From Anolis sagrei (lineage: Eukaryota; Chordata; Lepidosauria; Squamata; Anolidae), in assembly GCF_037176765.1 (NCBI RefSeq), contig NC_090021.1, positions 31,922,229 through 31,986,228 of the forward strand: a stretch of DNA of 64,000 nucleotides, read 5' to 3'. The translations under genes were made by a program, and so were the position numbers. Each line of letters opens with the position of its first letter. Position 1 is the first letter of the stretch. The notes under the pieces were generated by a model, which was given only the letters and a program-made list of their open reading frames with translations, had not been told where the DNA came from and ran no database searches. Shown here piece by piece: positions 34,770 through 45,280 of the stretch.

Positions 34770-34950
34770 TGTTCAGCAGTGGAACTCTCCGTCCCATAGT
34801 GTGTTGGAGGTGGCTTCTTTGGAGGCTTTTAAACAGGCTGGATGACCATCTGTCATGGGTGCTTTGAATGCAATTTTTCTACTTCCAGACGGAATGGGAT
34901 TGGATGGCCCACAAGGCCTCTTCCAACTCTAGGATTCTATGGTTCTATAA
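34770..34950 (+). mobile_element. CR1 3' end
   Basis: TTCAGCAGTGGAACTCTC ... TTCCAACTCTAGGATTCTAT. Confidence 0.85.
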
Positions 34951-34997
34951 GTTGGAACAGGTACAATATTTTAAGTGTTAACTCCAGGCATGTTATT

Positions 34998-35713
34998 ATT
35001 ATTAAGGCTTGTGAAACGGTCAACCCTCCTGTTTAAGGAGCTCCATTGGCTGCCATTCATTTTCCGGTCCCAAATCAAGGTGCAGGTGCTTACCTACAAA
35101 GCCCTAAACGGTTTGGGACTCGCATATCTGCGTGACCGCATCACTGTATACGAACCCACGCGATCTCCTCGATCATCTGGAGAGGCCCTGCTCGCGCTCC
35201 TGCCTCCATTGCAAGCGCGATTGGCGCGGACGAGGGACAGTGCCTTCTCGGTGGTGGCCCCTCGACTCTGGAACTCACTCCCCAGGGACATCAGACATGC
35301 TCTAACGTTGGCAGCCTTTAGGAGGAGCCTGAAAACGTGGTTGTTCCAGTGTGCTTTCCCAGATTAAGGAAACTCCCAGCAATATGTCCCTTAACGCACT
35401 TTAGTAGTGATTTAGGATTGTCTGCATGCCCTATCCCTCTCCAAAATTTCTATCCTGTTTATATGTCACCTGGTCATGCCCAGCATTATTTTAAAAAATT
35501 TTAATTAGTACATCTGGCCCTGCCATAGGTTTTTAAACGTCGTTGTGTTATTGTTAATGTTTATTGCTATTTTCTGTTTATGAGTTTATTTATTGTTGTA
35601 TTACTGTTGCTATGTTTTATTGTTGTATTGTGGGCTCGGCCTCATGTAAGCCGCACCGAGTCCTTTGGGGAGATGGTAGCGGGGTACAAATAAAGTTTAA
35701 TAATAATAATAAT
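34998..35713 (+). mobile_element. L2-type LINE 3' end, relatively young
   Basis: An uninterrupted ORF tail ends at 35367 (KELHWLPFIFRSQIKVQVLT; SAFSVVAPRLWNSLPRDIRH; RSLKTWLFQCAFPD). The 3' UTR ends in TACAAATAAAGTTTAATAAT. Lack of stops in about 360 bases suggests recent insertion. Confidence 0.88.
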
Positions 35714-35880
35714 AAAAACTACAACTCCCAGGCTCCCCATAACATTGGGCCATAGAAATTAAAGGGTGCGTTTATTCTACAGTACACTGTGTAGACTGGA
35801 TGCAGCTTGGCCGCACTTTCCAAGGCTCCAGGGTGTGGTGCCCTGGGATTTATAGTTCACTGGTGCACCAGAGAAGGCAT
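35714..35880 (+). repeat. isolated monomer of the TRAF5 intron 1 array
   Basis: One unit (AACTACAACTCCCAGGCTCC ... CCTGGGATTTATAGTTC) of the family tandemly arrayed at 36580-38170, but on the upstream side of the TRAF5 promoter. Confidence 0.8.
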
Positions 35881-36199
35881 ATCTGCTGGCATATGGCATG
35901 CATCGCCTTGACAGCATCCTCTTACAAAATTTTAAGCAGTTCAGCTGGGATCCTGTCGTTTCCTGCTGCCTTGTTGTTAGCAATGCTTCTTAAGGCCTTC
36001 AACCTCACTCCTCAGGATGTCTATGTCTATATGTATATACAATATATTATATTATTAGCACAGCACAATATTTGTATTATATATACATATACATATACAT
36101 ATATTAGTATTATATAAAACTAGCCTATTTCCCCGCCACATTGAAAACTTTGCAATGTTTAATTCTAGTTTAAAGATTATAGGTTTTAATTCACTGCAG

Positions 36200-36493
36200 G
36201 TGTAGTGTTGGGCCTCCTGAACTCTGCCTCTAGGAGGCGCCCCAACCAAAGCTGTGAGAGATGGGGAGTGACGTCATCGGTTTGGCCCGCCCACCGCGGG
36301 TTGCTGACGTCACCCCCTCGTTTTCCCCCCTCCCGCCTTACGCTGCCCACGTGCGCCTCCAAGCAGGCTGAGGTTTCCGCCCCTTTGCCATTGGCTCCTG
36401 CGGACGCCGCCGGAGAAGGCTGAGCTGTGCCTCTCGCTGAGGCGCCTTCGGACTGCACCGCTCCGCCGCGGCCGAGAGGGGGCGCTGCTAAGG
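36200..36493 (+). promoter_or_regulatory. TRAF5: TRAF5 promoter and noncoding exon 1
   Basis: A short CpG-rich island in AT-rich surroundings. It contains two perfect TGACGTCA CRE palindromes (36269-36276 and 36305-36312), a CCCGCCC box, a CACGTG E-box (36348-36353) and an inverted CCAAT (36390-36394). The island ends at a strong donor, AAGG|GTGAGC, after 36493, so exon 1 is taken to end there. No start codon in good context precedes it, which fits a noncoding first exon. Confidence 0.65.
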
Positions 36494-36579
36494 GTGAGCC
36501 ACTACTGCAACAAGCAAGCAACCAACAAGAGGGGCTTTTTGTTATCAATTGCTTTAGGCTGTTGAATCAATGCACTTTT

Positions 36580-38170
36580 CACTCCAGCCATACTATGCCA
36601 CCTTGGGATGTGTAGTTCGCTGGAGCACCTGGACTCTTGGGTAGAGAAGGCTAAAAAAAAGACCTTGTGAAACTACAACTCCCAGGATCTCCATAGCATA
36701 GGAATTAAAGAGTGCACTTATTCTACACTGTGGAGATTGGATTGGCCCCACTTTCCATGGTTGTGGAACCTTGGGATTTATAGTTCACTGGTGTGGAGAC
36801 TGGATGCAGCTTGGCACCACTTTCCATGACCGTGGAACCTTGGGATTTGTATTCACTGGTGTGGAGACTGGATGCAGCTTGGCACCACTTTCCATGGCTG
36901 TGGAACCTTGGGATTTGTAGTTCACTGGTGTGGAGACTGGATGCAGATTGGCCCCACTTTCCATGGCTGTGGAACCTTGGGATTTGTAGTTCACTGATGT
37001 GGAGTCTGGATGCAGCTTAGCCACACTTTCCATGACTGTGGAACCTTGGGATTTGTAGTTTTCTAGGTTATTAGTACTCTTTTGGCAGAGAAGGCTTGTA
37101 AAACTACAACTCCCAAGATCTCAGTAGCATTGGGCCATATAAATTAAAGGGTGTGTTTGTTCTACAGTACACTGTGTAGACTTGACCCCACTTTCCATGG
37201 CTCCAGGCTGTGGAGCCCTGGGATTTATAGTTAGCTAGTGCACCAGAGAAGACTTGTGAAACCACAACTTCCAGGATCCCCATAGCATTGGGCAATAGAA
37301 ATTAAAGGGTGCATTTATTCTACACTACACAGTGTAGACTGGATGCAGCTTGGCACCACTTTCCATAGCTCAAGGCACCACTTTCCATAGCTCCACTTTC
37401 CATAGCTCAAGGCTATGGAATTACCTTGGGATTTGGAGTTCATTGGGGTACTGGCCCTCTTTTGGCAGTGAAGGCTTGTGAAACTACAACTCCCAGTATC
37501 TCAGTAGCATTGGGCCATAGAAATTAAAGGGTGTGTTTATTCTACAGTACACTGTGTAGACTGGATGCAGCTTGGCTCCAATTCCCATGGCTCAAGGTTG
37601 TGGAACCCTGAGATTTGTAGTTCGCTGAGGGCACCAGAGAAAGCTTGTGAAACTACAACTTCCAGGATCCCCATAGCATTGGGCCATAGAAATTAAAGGG
37701 TGCACCTACACTATAATCCGGATGCAGTTTGGCCCCACTTTCCACGGCTCAAGGCTGTGGAACCTTGGGATTAGTAATTCACTGGAGGCACCAGCACTTT
37801 TTTGGTAGAGAAGATTTGTGAAACTACAACTCCCAGGCTCCCCATAGCATTGGGCCATAGAAATTAAAGTGTGTGTTTATTCTACAGTACACTGTGTAGA
37901 CTGGATGCAGCTTGGTTCCACTTCCCATGGCTCAAGGTGTGGAACCTTGGGATTTGTAGTTCACTGAGGGCACCAGAGAAGGTTTGTGAAACTACAACTT
38001 CCAGGATCCCCGTAGCATTGGGCCATAGAAATTAAAGTGTGCATTTATTTTACTGTGGAAACTGGATGCAGCTTGGCTCCACTTCCCATGGCTCAAGGTT
38101 GTGGAACCCTGGGATTTGTAGTTCTCTGAGGGCACCAGAGAAGACTTGTGAAATTACAACTCCCAGTGGT
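36580..38170 (+). repeat. tandem array in TRAF5 intron 1
   Basis: About seven long monomers (roughly 160-220 bp, anchors near 36671, 37102, 37261, 37481, 37650, 37820 and 37990, with a partial at 38152). A block of five shorter 68-bp subunits (36727-37062) lacks the left half. Monomers begin ACTACAACTCCCAGG and end CTTGGGATTTGTAGTTC. Confidence 0.93.
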
Positions 38171-38277
38171 TGGCTAGGATCATTACCTAAGTTTTTTTTA
38201 ACTCAGATGTAAATCTCATTGACTTTAGCAGGATTTAGTCTTTAAGATTACTGCTGTAGGGAGAAATAGTTGTATAG

Positions 38278-38467
38278 ACAGGCATGGGCAAGCTTTGGTC
38301 CTCCGGGTGTTTTGGACTTCAACTCTCACAATTCCTGGGTTCAGGCCCTTTCCTTTTCCCCCTCAGCCGCTTAAGCGGCTGAGGGGGAAAAGGAAGGGGC
38401 CTGAGCCCAGGAATTGTGGGAGTTGAAGTCCAAAACACCCGGAGGACCAAAGCTTGCCCATGTCTAG
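38278..38467. mobile_element. hAT MITE forming a nearly perfect palindrome
   Basis: Arms of about 94 bp meet at 38372/38373 (CCGCTTAAGCGG) with almost no loop. Ends CAGGCATGGGCAAGC / reverse complement. Likely duplication TGTATAGA / GTATAGGA. Confidence 0.9.
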
Positions 38468-38974
38468 TATAGGATGTACTTTTTTCAAATAGCCCCTCTT
38501 TCAAGGAAGCCACGGGGAACTTGGCGGAGAAATTACAGCTTGTGGGTGGTTTGAAATGAAATGTGCAAACTATTCCAGAGTGCTAAAACCAAGCCGTTGC
38601 TTTCTCTGAAGCTATATTTTGCACATGTGTGGGACTCATATTATTAGAACTGTTTTTAGCCCAGACGATGCAGCTGTTGTATTTTTTTTCTTTCTGGGAG
38701 GAGGAATTGTTCCTTGAAATGGCAAAAGCTCTCGTGTAACTTCAGTTGTGAACAGCTTTCTCAGCGTACAGTAAGAATCCATCCAAAAGTACCGATGCAG
38801 GAAGCGTCGTGAGTGCTGGTGTATTCATGAAGAGGAAAACTTGAACTTTGGTAGGCGCCTTTTTCTTCTTGCTGCTAAATATGAAGTTAATGCCGCTTGG
38901 TATTTAGCATGTTATTAAACACTGTGTTGATCTTGGTTCCAGGGAAAGCACTTCATGAAAATTAAAGCAGCTTT

Positions 38975-39866
38975 TTTGTGTGTCAGGAGCGACTTGAGAA
39001 ACTGCAAGTCACTTGGTGTGACAGAATTGACTGTCTGCAAGGACGTTACCTAGGGGACACCCTAAGGTGTTTGATGTTTTACCATTCTTGTGGGAGGCTT
39101 TTCTCATTTCCCCGCATGGGGGGCTGGAGCTGACAGAGGGAGCTCAATCTGCTCTCCCATATTCAAACTGCTGACCTGTTGGTCAGCAGTCCTGCTGACA
39201 CAAGTGTTTAGCCCAGTGTTTCTCAACCTGGGGGTCAAGACCCCTGAGGGGATCGCGAGGGGGTGTCAAAGGAGCCACCAAAGACCTTCAGAAAACAAAG
39301 TATTTTCTGTTGGTCATTGGGGTTCTGTGTGGGAAGTTCGTCCCAATCCTATTGTTGGTGGGGTTCAGAATGATTATAGGTGAACTATAAATCCCAAATG
39401 TCAAGGTCTATTTTCCCCCAAACTCCACCAGTGTTCCCATTTGGGCATATTGAGTATCTGTGCCAAGTTTGGTCCAGATCCATCATTGTTTGAGTCCAAA
39501 GTGCTCTCTGGATGTAGGTGAACTACAATTCCCAAACTCAAGGTCAGTGCCCACCAACCCCTTCCAGTATTTTCTGCTGGTCATGGGAGTTCTGTGTGCC
39601 AAGTTTGGTTCAATTCCGTCATTGGTGGAGTTCAGAATGCTCTTTTGATTGTAGGTGAACTATAAATCCCAACGACTACAATCCTTCCAACCCCACCAGT
39701 ATTCAAATTTCATATATTTACATTACGATTCATAGCAGTAGCAAAATTATGACATAGCAATGAAAATAATTGTATGGTTGGGGGTCACCACAACATGAGG
39801 AACTGTATTAAGGGGTTGCGGCATTAGGAAGGTTGAGAAACATTAGTTTAACCCATTGCACCACTT
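38975..39866 (-). mobile_element. tRNA-derived SINE split by a hAT element
   Basis: SINE body 38975-39205, with the last part of its tRNA-like head (TTTAACCCATTGCACCAC) continuing at 39847. Confidence 0.85.
39214..39845 (+). mobile_element. hAT nonautonomous element inside a SINE
   Basis: 632 bp. Left end CAGTGTTTCTCAACCTGGGG, right end GGAAGGTTGAGAAACATTA. Duplication GTTTAGCC / GTTTAACC (39206-39213, 39846-39853). Termini resemble Charlie/SPIN-type hAT elements. Confidence 0.9.
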
Positions 39867-40454
39867 TATAAAAGATAGGCATTGGTCATGGTGTGCAAAG
39901 CTACTCGGACTATGGGAAGACTTACACATATCCAAATCATGTTTTGGAACCCTTGTATGATTTTCTTTCATAGTTCAGCTTAGAAACCTGGTTGCACTGG
40001 TATTTCCTGTGTATTTTGGTATTTTGCTAGTGTTCATTTCCAATTTGGGAAGAAGGGAAATAAGAGAGCTGCAAATGGGAAGCAGCTTTTACATATGCTT
40101 TGCTGTAACAAATAAGAAACACGTTGTGTACAAGAAAACTGCAAAAGTTTTGTTGTCGATTTGCAGAATGGCAGTCTTTTTTTACAACTGTGTTCATAAG
40201 GAACATTTGATCTTAACTAAACAGTATTGTTACATTATGAAGATGGAATGCAGCTTCTTTGGGAATGCATGAACTCATAAATAAATAAAAAGCCAAAAAT
40301 AGATAGAAATGTAACAGGAAGGTCTATAATTCTTGACTTCTGGATTGTGCTAGGCATTAAATTTTGGAATACTGTAACTGAGAATTGTCATCAGTACACA
40401 TGTTTCTGTTGTTGTCAAGGTCCTTCAGAAAAACAAACCAAATACTGTATAGCT

Positions 40455-40571
40455 CCGTCATGAGCAAACTTCGGTCCTCCAGGTGATTTGGACTGCAATT
40501 CCCACAATTCCTAACAGCCTATCGGAGTTGAAGTCCAAAACACCTGGCAAGCTGAAGTTTTCCCATGCCTG
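40455..40571. mobile_element. hAT MITE with perfect target duplication
   Basis: Palindromic element of the GCATGGGCAAAC family; exact 8-bp duplication GTATAGCT (40447-40454, 40572-40579). Confidence 0.9.
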
Positions 40572-40867
40572 GTATAGCTCCTTTTGGTAAAGGAAAATCC
40601 ATATGAATTGTCTGTAGACACTGTAAAATCATTGGGGTTTTTCTTAATCATATGGTTCATGGGGTCTTTGTAAAATGGTGTTGTGATTCAAAGCTACTCC
40701 TTGCGCGTGTCTTATTTTCTGCAGCTTCTATAAAGAAAAATTAGATACAAATAGTGGTTTCTGTAGAATGAGAAATTACATGAAAACTGTCGAAGGGTTT
40801 CATGGCCGGAATCACTGGGTTGTTGTAGGTTTTTTTGGGCTATATGGCCATGTTCTAGAGACATTCT

Positions 40868-40910
40868 CTCCTGACGTTTCGCCTGCATCTATGGCAAGCA
40901 TCCTCAGAGG
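40868..40910 (-). ncRNA. minimal hammerhead-ribozyme-like motif
   Basis: On the minus strand: helix I CCT/AGG, core CTGAGGA (CUGANGA), six-pair helix II GCTTGC/GCAGGC around loop CATAGAT, GAAA, a two-pair helix III without loop (AC/GT), and cleavage triplet GTC. All core positions present. Deviations are U at 10.1 and the loopless helix III. Such minimal motifs are known in Penelope-like element repeats and are thought to act as dimers. Confidence 0.6.
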
Positions 40911-40924
40911 TTGTGAGGTCACAG

Positions 40925-40967
40925 CCTCTGAGGATGCTTGCCATAGATGCAGATGAAACGTCAGGAG
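40925..40967 (+). ncRNA. minimal hammerhead-ribozyme-like motif
   Basis: Same core on the plus strand (CTGAGGA, GAAA, CGTC), with helix II weakened on its 3' side. Confidence 0.5.
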
Positions 40968-41107
40968 AGAATGCCTCTAGAACATGGCATATAGCCCAAA
41001 AAAACCTAAAACAATACATGAAGACTTCTAAAATACAGTAGGCTCAGAATGGGGGTATAGTGCACTGTGTGTAAATAAACACTGAACACTTATTTATCAT
41101 ACTAGAG

Positions 41108-41445
41108 CAGTGGTTCCCAACGTGTGGTCCGTGGACTACCAGTGGTCCACAAGAACTAAAATATGGTACGTGGCCTCACTGTTGCCACAAGAGTGACTGA
41201 TCTTGCGAAACTATCTTATAGTGCCAATTCTTATTAAATATGGTTTTCTGTGGGCGAGCAGATGGTGACTACTGGATGGCATATGTTCTGTATCAGATGT
41301 TCTGTATCTATCCAATGCAGTTTTCTGAATCTGCAACCCAAATAACCAAACCAAATCTAAAGTTGACCAAAAACAGATTCGTAAACCTTTTGGTACTAAT
41401 GTTGGAGAGTGGTCCCTGGTCATAAAAAAAAGTTGGGAACTACTG
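41108..41445 (+). mobile_element. hAT element
   Basis: CAGTGGTTCCCAACGTGTGG ... GTTGGGAACTACTG, same family as 34284-34627. Flanks TACTAGAG / TTCTAGAA fit a degraded 8-bp duplication. Confidence 0.85.
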
Positions 41446-41704
41446 TTCTAGAACATACAGTGTTCAGTGCCTTTTGCCAATTTTTAAACTATTGGCTGTT
41501 TGTGTGCAAAACAGGAGAATGCTGAGGAAAGGAAATTATACTGTCTTTCCTCCCATTTATTTAATTTTTAAAAAATACTTCAACTCTCTGGCTATTTATA
41601 GATACAATACTGACTTTTTTGTTCAAGCAAATTAGTAATAGTGTTTTAACCCACGTCTTCCCATGGATAGTGTCAAAGAATAAAACCAAATTACATAAAA
41701 TACA

Positions 41705-42310
41705 ACACAAATTTAGGTGATCCCTTGTAACCCGAGGATGATGACCCTCCAAGTCTAGTGTCTTGGTGGTGGGTTCATAGGAGGCTGTGGAGCCCTATTC
41801 TAGATCTCCCGCAGTGAGGACATCAGTTTCCAGGTAGAAGGCGGTCCCAGTCAGGGTTGGCTTGACGTGTCTTCCTCTTGGCATGTTTCTCCCTTTCTCC
41901 CTCCATTCGTGCCTCTTCGAATTCTGCAACACCACTGGTCACAGCTGACCTCCAGTTAGAGTGCTCAAGTGCCAGGGCTTCCCAGATCTATGCCACAGTT
42001 TTTAAGGTTGGCTTTAATCCCATTTTAAAATCTCTTTTTCTGTTCAGCAACATTACGTTTCACGTTCTTTAGTTGGAAGTATAGTAACTGCTTTGGGAGA
42101 TGGTGATCGGGCATTTGGACATCATGGCCAGTCCAGTGGAGTTGATGGCATAGAAGCATCGCTTCAGTGCTGGTGGTCTTTGCATTTATGTTTCCTTTGC
42201 ATATATGTTTATAACTGATGTTATGTGTTGTATGTCTGTGTGCTGGTGGTCTTTGCATTTTCCAGCACACAGACATACAACACATAACATCAGTTATAAA
42301 CATATAGCAG
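41705..42310 (-). mobile_element. LINE ORF2 C-terminal fragment
   Basis: Minus-strand translation includes LHWTGHDVQMPDHHLPKQLL, the region after the reverse transcriptase in several LINE clades. Clade not assigned. Confidence 0.6.
42202..42306. repeat. perfect 45-bp inverted repeat with 15-nt loop
   Basis: Arms 42202-42246 and 42262-42306 are exact reverse complements (45/45 by eye). The loop plus its flank (TGCTGGTGGTCTTTGCATTT) also occurs as a direct repeat at about 42168-42187. Confidence 0.95.
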
Positions 42311-42964
42311 AAGGTGTTGAGATGCAGTAACCTCTCCATGGTGCAGAGTGGTTCCTTTGAAAGCATATAGAAACATTTTAATAGTATATGACACCTTCCC
42401 CCCCCCCCCCCCCCCGAATACCCCAGATAAAAAACTAAGTGATTTTGAAACTGTATGACTGGCAAGTTGCTTTTCTTGCTTCCTGCACGGAGATAGATAG
42501 AAACACTGGTTTCCAAGCAGAAGATCTCAAAATGAGAGACTGAAAAGCATATTTTTAATAACAAGCTATAGGAGAAGGTGCTATTTTCAAGTAACATGTT
42601 TAAATATGCGTGTATCTAATTTAGTGAGTAATCAGTTTTTCGAGGTGATCTGTTCAGGAACTGAAAACGAAAGCAATTTGTTTACCATACCGTGTGTCCT
42701 CTCCAGTTTATCAGCCAAAAATAGCCATGCTTATAAACAATAGTGATAGAAGCTGAATCTCAGTGCGCCTTCTTACCTTGTGTGTCAAGAAAATTCTGGT
42801 CTGGAGAAGTAATAGTTGGATTGCATTCAGCCAAGATGTAATAAATTCCATTCCATTGTTTCTTTACAAGGAGGGTGCGTTTCACAATTTGGATTGAAGT
42901 CAGTCTTTTGTCTGATGAACAGATCAAGTGCGTTTCCTGAGCTATGAAAGGAAGTGCCTGCTAA

Positions 42965-43065
42965 CCATAACCAGGGCTGTATCCACACTACATAATTTTA
43001 GCACTTTGACACCACATTAGTTGCCATGGCTCAATGCTGTGGAATTCTGGGATTTGTAGATTTAA
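42965..43065 (+). mobile_element. DNA MITE related to the TRAF5 array monomer
   Basis: GGGCTGTATCCACACTAC ... CCATGGCTCAATGCTGTGG ... TTCTGGGATTTGTAG shares the right half of the 36580-38170 monomers. Confidence 0.6.
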
Positions 43066-43082
43066 GAGATATTTCCCTAGAG

Positions 43083-43540
43083 CAGTGTTTCTCAACCTTC
43101 CTAATGCCGCGACCCATTAATACAGTTCCTCATGTTATGCTGACTCCCAATCTAAAATTATTTTCGTTGCTACTTCATAACTGTAATTTTGCTACTTTTA
43201 TGAATTGTAATGTAATATCTGATATGCAGGATGTTTCATTCACTGGACCAAATTTGGCGCAAATACCTCATGTACCCAAATTTGAATACTGGTGGGGTTG
43301 GAGGGGATTGATGTTGTCATTTGGGAATTGTAATTGCTGGGATTTATAGTTCACCTACAATCAAAGAGCATTCTGAACTCCACCAATGATCTAATTGAAC
43401 CAGACTTGGCACACAGAACTCGCATGATCAACAGAAAATACTGGAAGGGTTTGTTGGGCATTGACCTTGAGTTTTGGATTTGTAGTTCACCTACATCCAA
43501 GGAGCACTGTGGACCCAAATAACAATAGATCTGGACAAAA
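43083..43540 (-). mobile_element. hAT nonautonomous element, truncated
   Basis: Minus-oriented copy of the 39214-39845 family; intact TTTCTCAACCTTCCTAATGC end at left, 3' portion lost. Confidence 0.85.
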
Positions 43541-44046
43541 AACTGGGAAGGCGTAGTGACATGAGTATAAGATGAGGGTGAGAAATGCAGCCGCTACTGG
43601 TAAAATTCAAAATAAAAATAGATTCTAATAGTTACATTAATTGAGACATAGGTAGGTTAAATGCTTTTGAATATTTACATAAAACTGTAATTTAAGATAA
43701 AACTGTCCAACTCTGATTATACCATTATTCTAATGTCCTTCGATGTAAATGTGCTTACGTATCCTTCTAATAATAATAAAGAGAGTAAAATATTAAATGT
43801 ACTACTACTACTACTACTACTACTAATAATAATAATAATAATAATAATCCTAGGCATTTCCTAGTGACTGAATGAATAAACAACAAATAATAACAATAAT
43901 AAAATAATAAATGTAATAATAAGTGTGATAATAATAGAGTAAAATAATAAATGTAATAATAACAATAAATAGAGAAAGATAATAAAGTAATAACAATAAT
44001 AAAGAAAAATAAGTAGTAAAAATAATAATAGTTAAATAATGTAAAT

Positions 44047-44083
<37 letters not shown>

Positions 44084-44225
44084 GAGCAAAATAATAAATC
44101 TAATAAAATAATAATAATAATAATAACAGTAAAATAATAAATAACCTTAACTCGAGTATAAGCCGGGAGGGGGGCTTTTTCAGTCTTAAAAAGGGCTGAA
44201 TAACTCGGCTGATACTCGAGTATAT
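43541..44225. repeat. interspersed repeat with expanded TAA/TAC microsatellites
   Basis: Ends in an ACTCGAGTATAAGCC ... GATACTCGAGTATA inverted pair (44149-44224). The interior is several hundred bases of interrupted TAA repeats (43765-44145). Long Leu/Tyr ORFs here are microsatellite artefacts. Confidence 0.65.
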
Positions 44226-44229
44226 AGGG

Positions 44230-45220
44230 TACTTTTGATTTAAATATCACCAACTTGATTTTTAACTATTCTTCATTACATCTGAACTTAAATGCAATTC
44301 TCTGTACCATGATTTTTAATCCCAATTGTTCTGTTTACTCTGATCATCCTTTCGATTAAACGCAAGCTATCAAATGGTATATATAAAGTATGTCATTAAC
44401 ATCTGATGGGGTTGGGCACATTCTTCAGTTTGTATTTATGCCACTCATTATTTCCATCTTTCTCCCTCACCAACCAAACCTTTTCAGTTTCCTTCCTGCT
44501 TTCTCTAGTAAAGTCCACAGAATGCTGATAGCAGCAGGAGAAAATGAATGGCATACAATTTCAATGATTGCTATCGGCTTCATCTTATTTGTTTGAGTTA
44601 AATGAATCTAGTTCATTTCTAACTCCTGGGGCTTTTGCGGAATTTTCTTAGAACAAGAAACATTTTCTGACACTGTGCCAAGGTGTGAAAATAAATGCAT
44701 TCCGCGTAATGGGCTCCCCGTGAGTGAAATTGACTAGGATAAATTCCTTCCGAATGTGCCCTAGCTTGGTGCAATACTTGTTGTTCTGCCTCCCACAATC
44801 ATCAGGCAAACTCTTTAGAGTTTGGATGGCTTGAAAAGAGTCCCTCCTCCTCACACTGCATCTGTGGGCAAATGATTTCAATTTTTTGAGCAAGAGTGTA
44901 TTCCTCCCCCTTGATGAACAGCAGGGAGTGGGTGGGAAGCAGAACTTTTCATGCCAAATTCTATGCTACCTGATATGAAATGTGGGGCCTGTATTCCAGC
45001 AATGACCATGGAACAATATATAGATAGGAGTCTTGTCTTTCTCGTTTAGTACATGAGGAGAGTTTTAAATATATATGTTCAGTCATACTTGTACCTCTCT
45101 GTATTCAGGCTCCTATCCATTAGCTTTGTAGTTGAGGGATAAGGCAAGAAGGAAGAAATAAAAGAAATAACCTGCATTTGGGCTGATAAAGAGTCAGAGG
45201 TTGGATTGGAAATCGATATT
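44230..45220. other. repeat-poor island in TRAF5 intron 1
   Basis: No repeat family recognised; more even composition than its flanks. Candidate conserved noncoding sequence only. Confidence 0.35.
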
Positions 45221-45245
45221 GACTCCACAGGCCTGGAGGTTCTCC

Positions 45246-45247
<2 letters not shown>

Positions 45248-45280
<33 letters not shown>

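Larger units (their letters stand above)
40788..41015. mobile_element. head-to-head Penelope-like repeat palindrome
   Basis: Left copy reads on the minus strand (40788-40918) and right copy on the plus strand (40919-41015), meeting at about 40918. Each carries a hammerhead-like core. Outer block CTGTCGAAGGGTTTCATGGC is on the left side only. Confidence 0.75.

Noticed and set aside
40009-40272. 87-codon ORF in TRAF5 intron 1
   Set aside because: No domain, no splice signals and no similarity to known families by eye.
43850-44253. Long Leu/Tyr/Ile-rich ORFs
   Set aside because: Translations of TAA microsatellites; no codon-like composition or domain.
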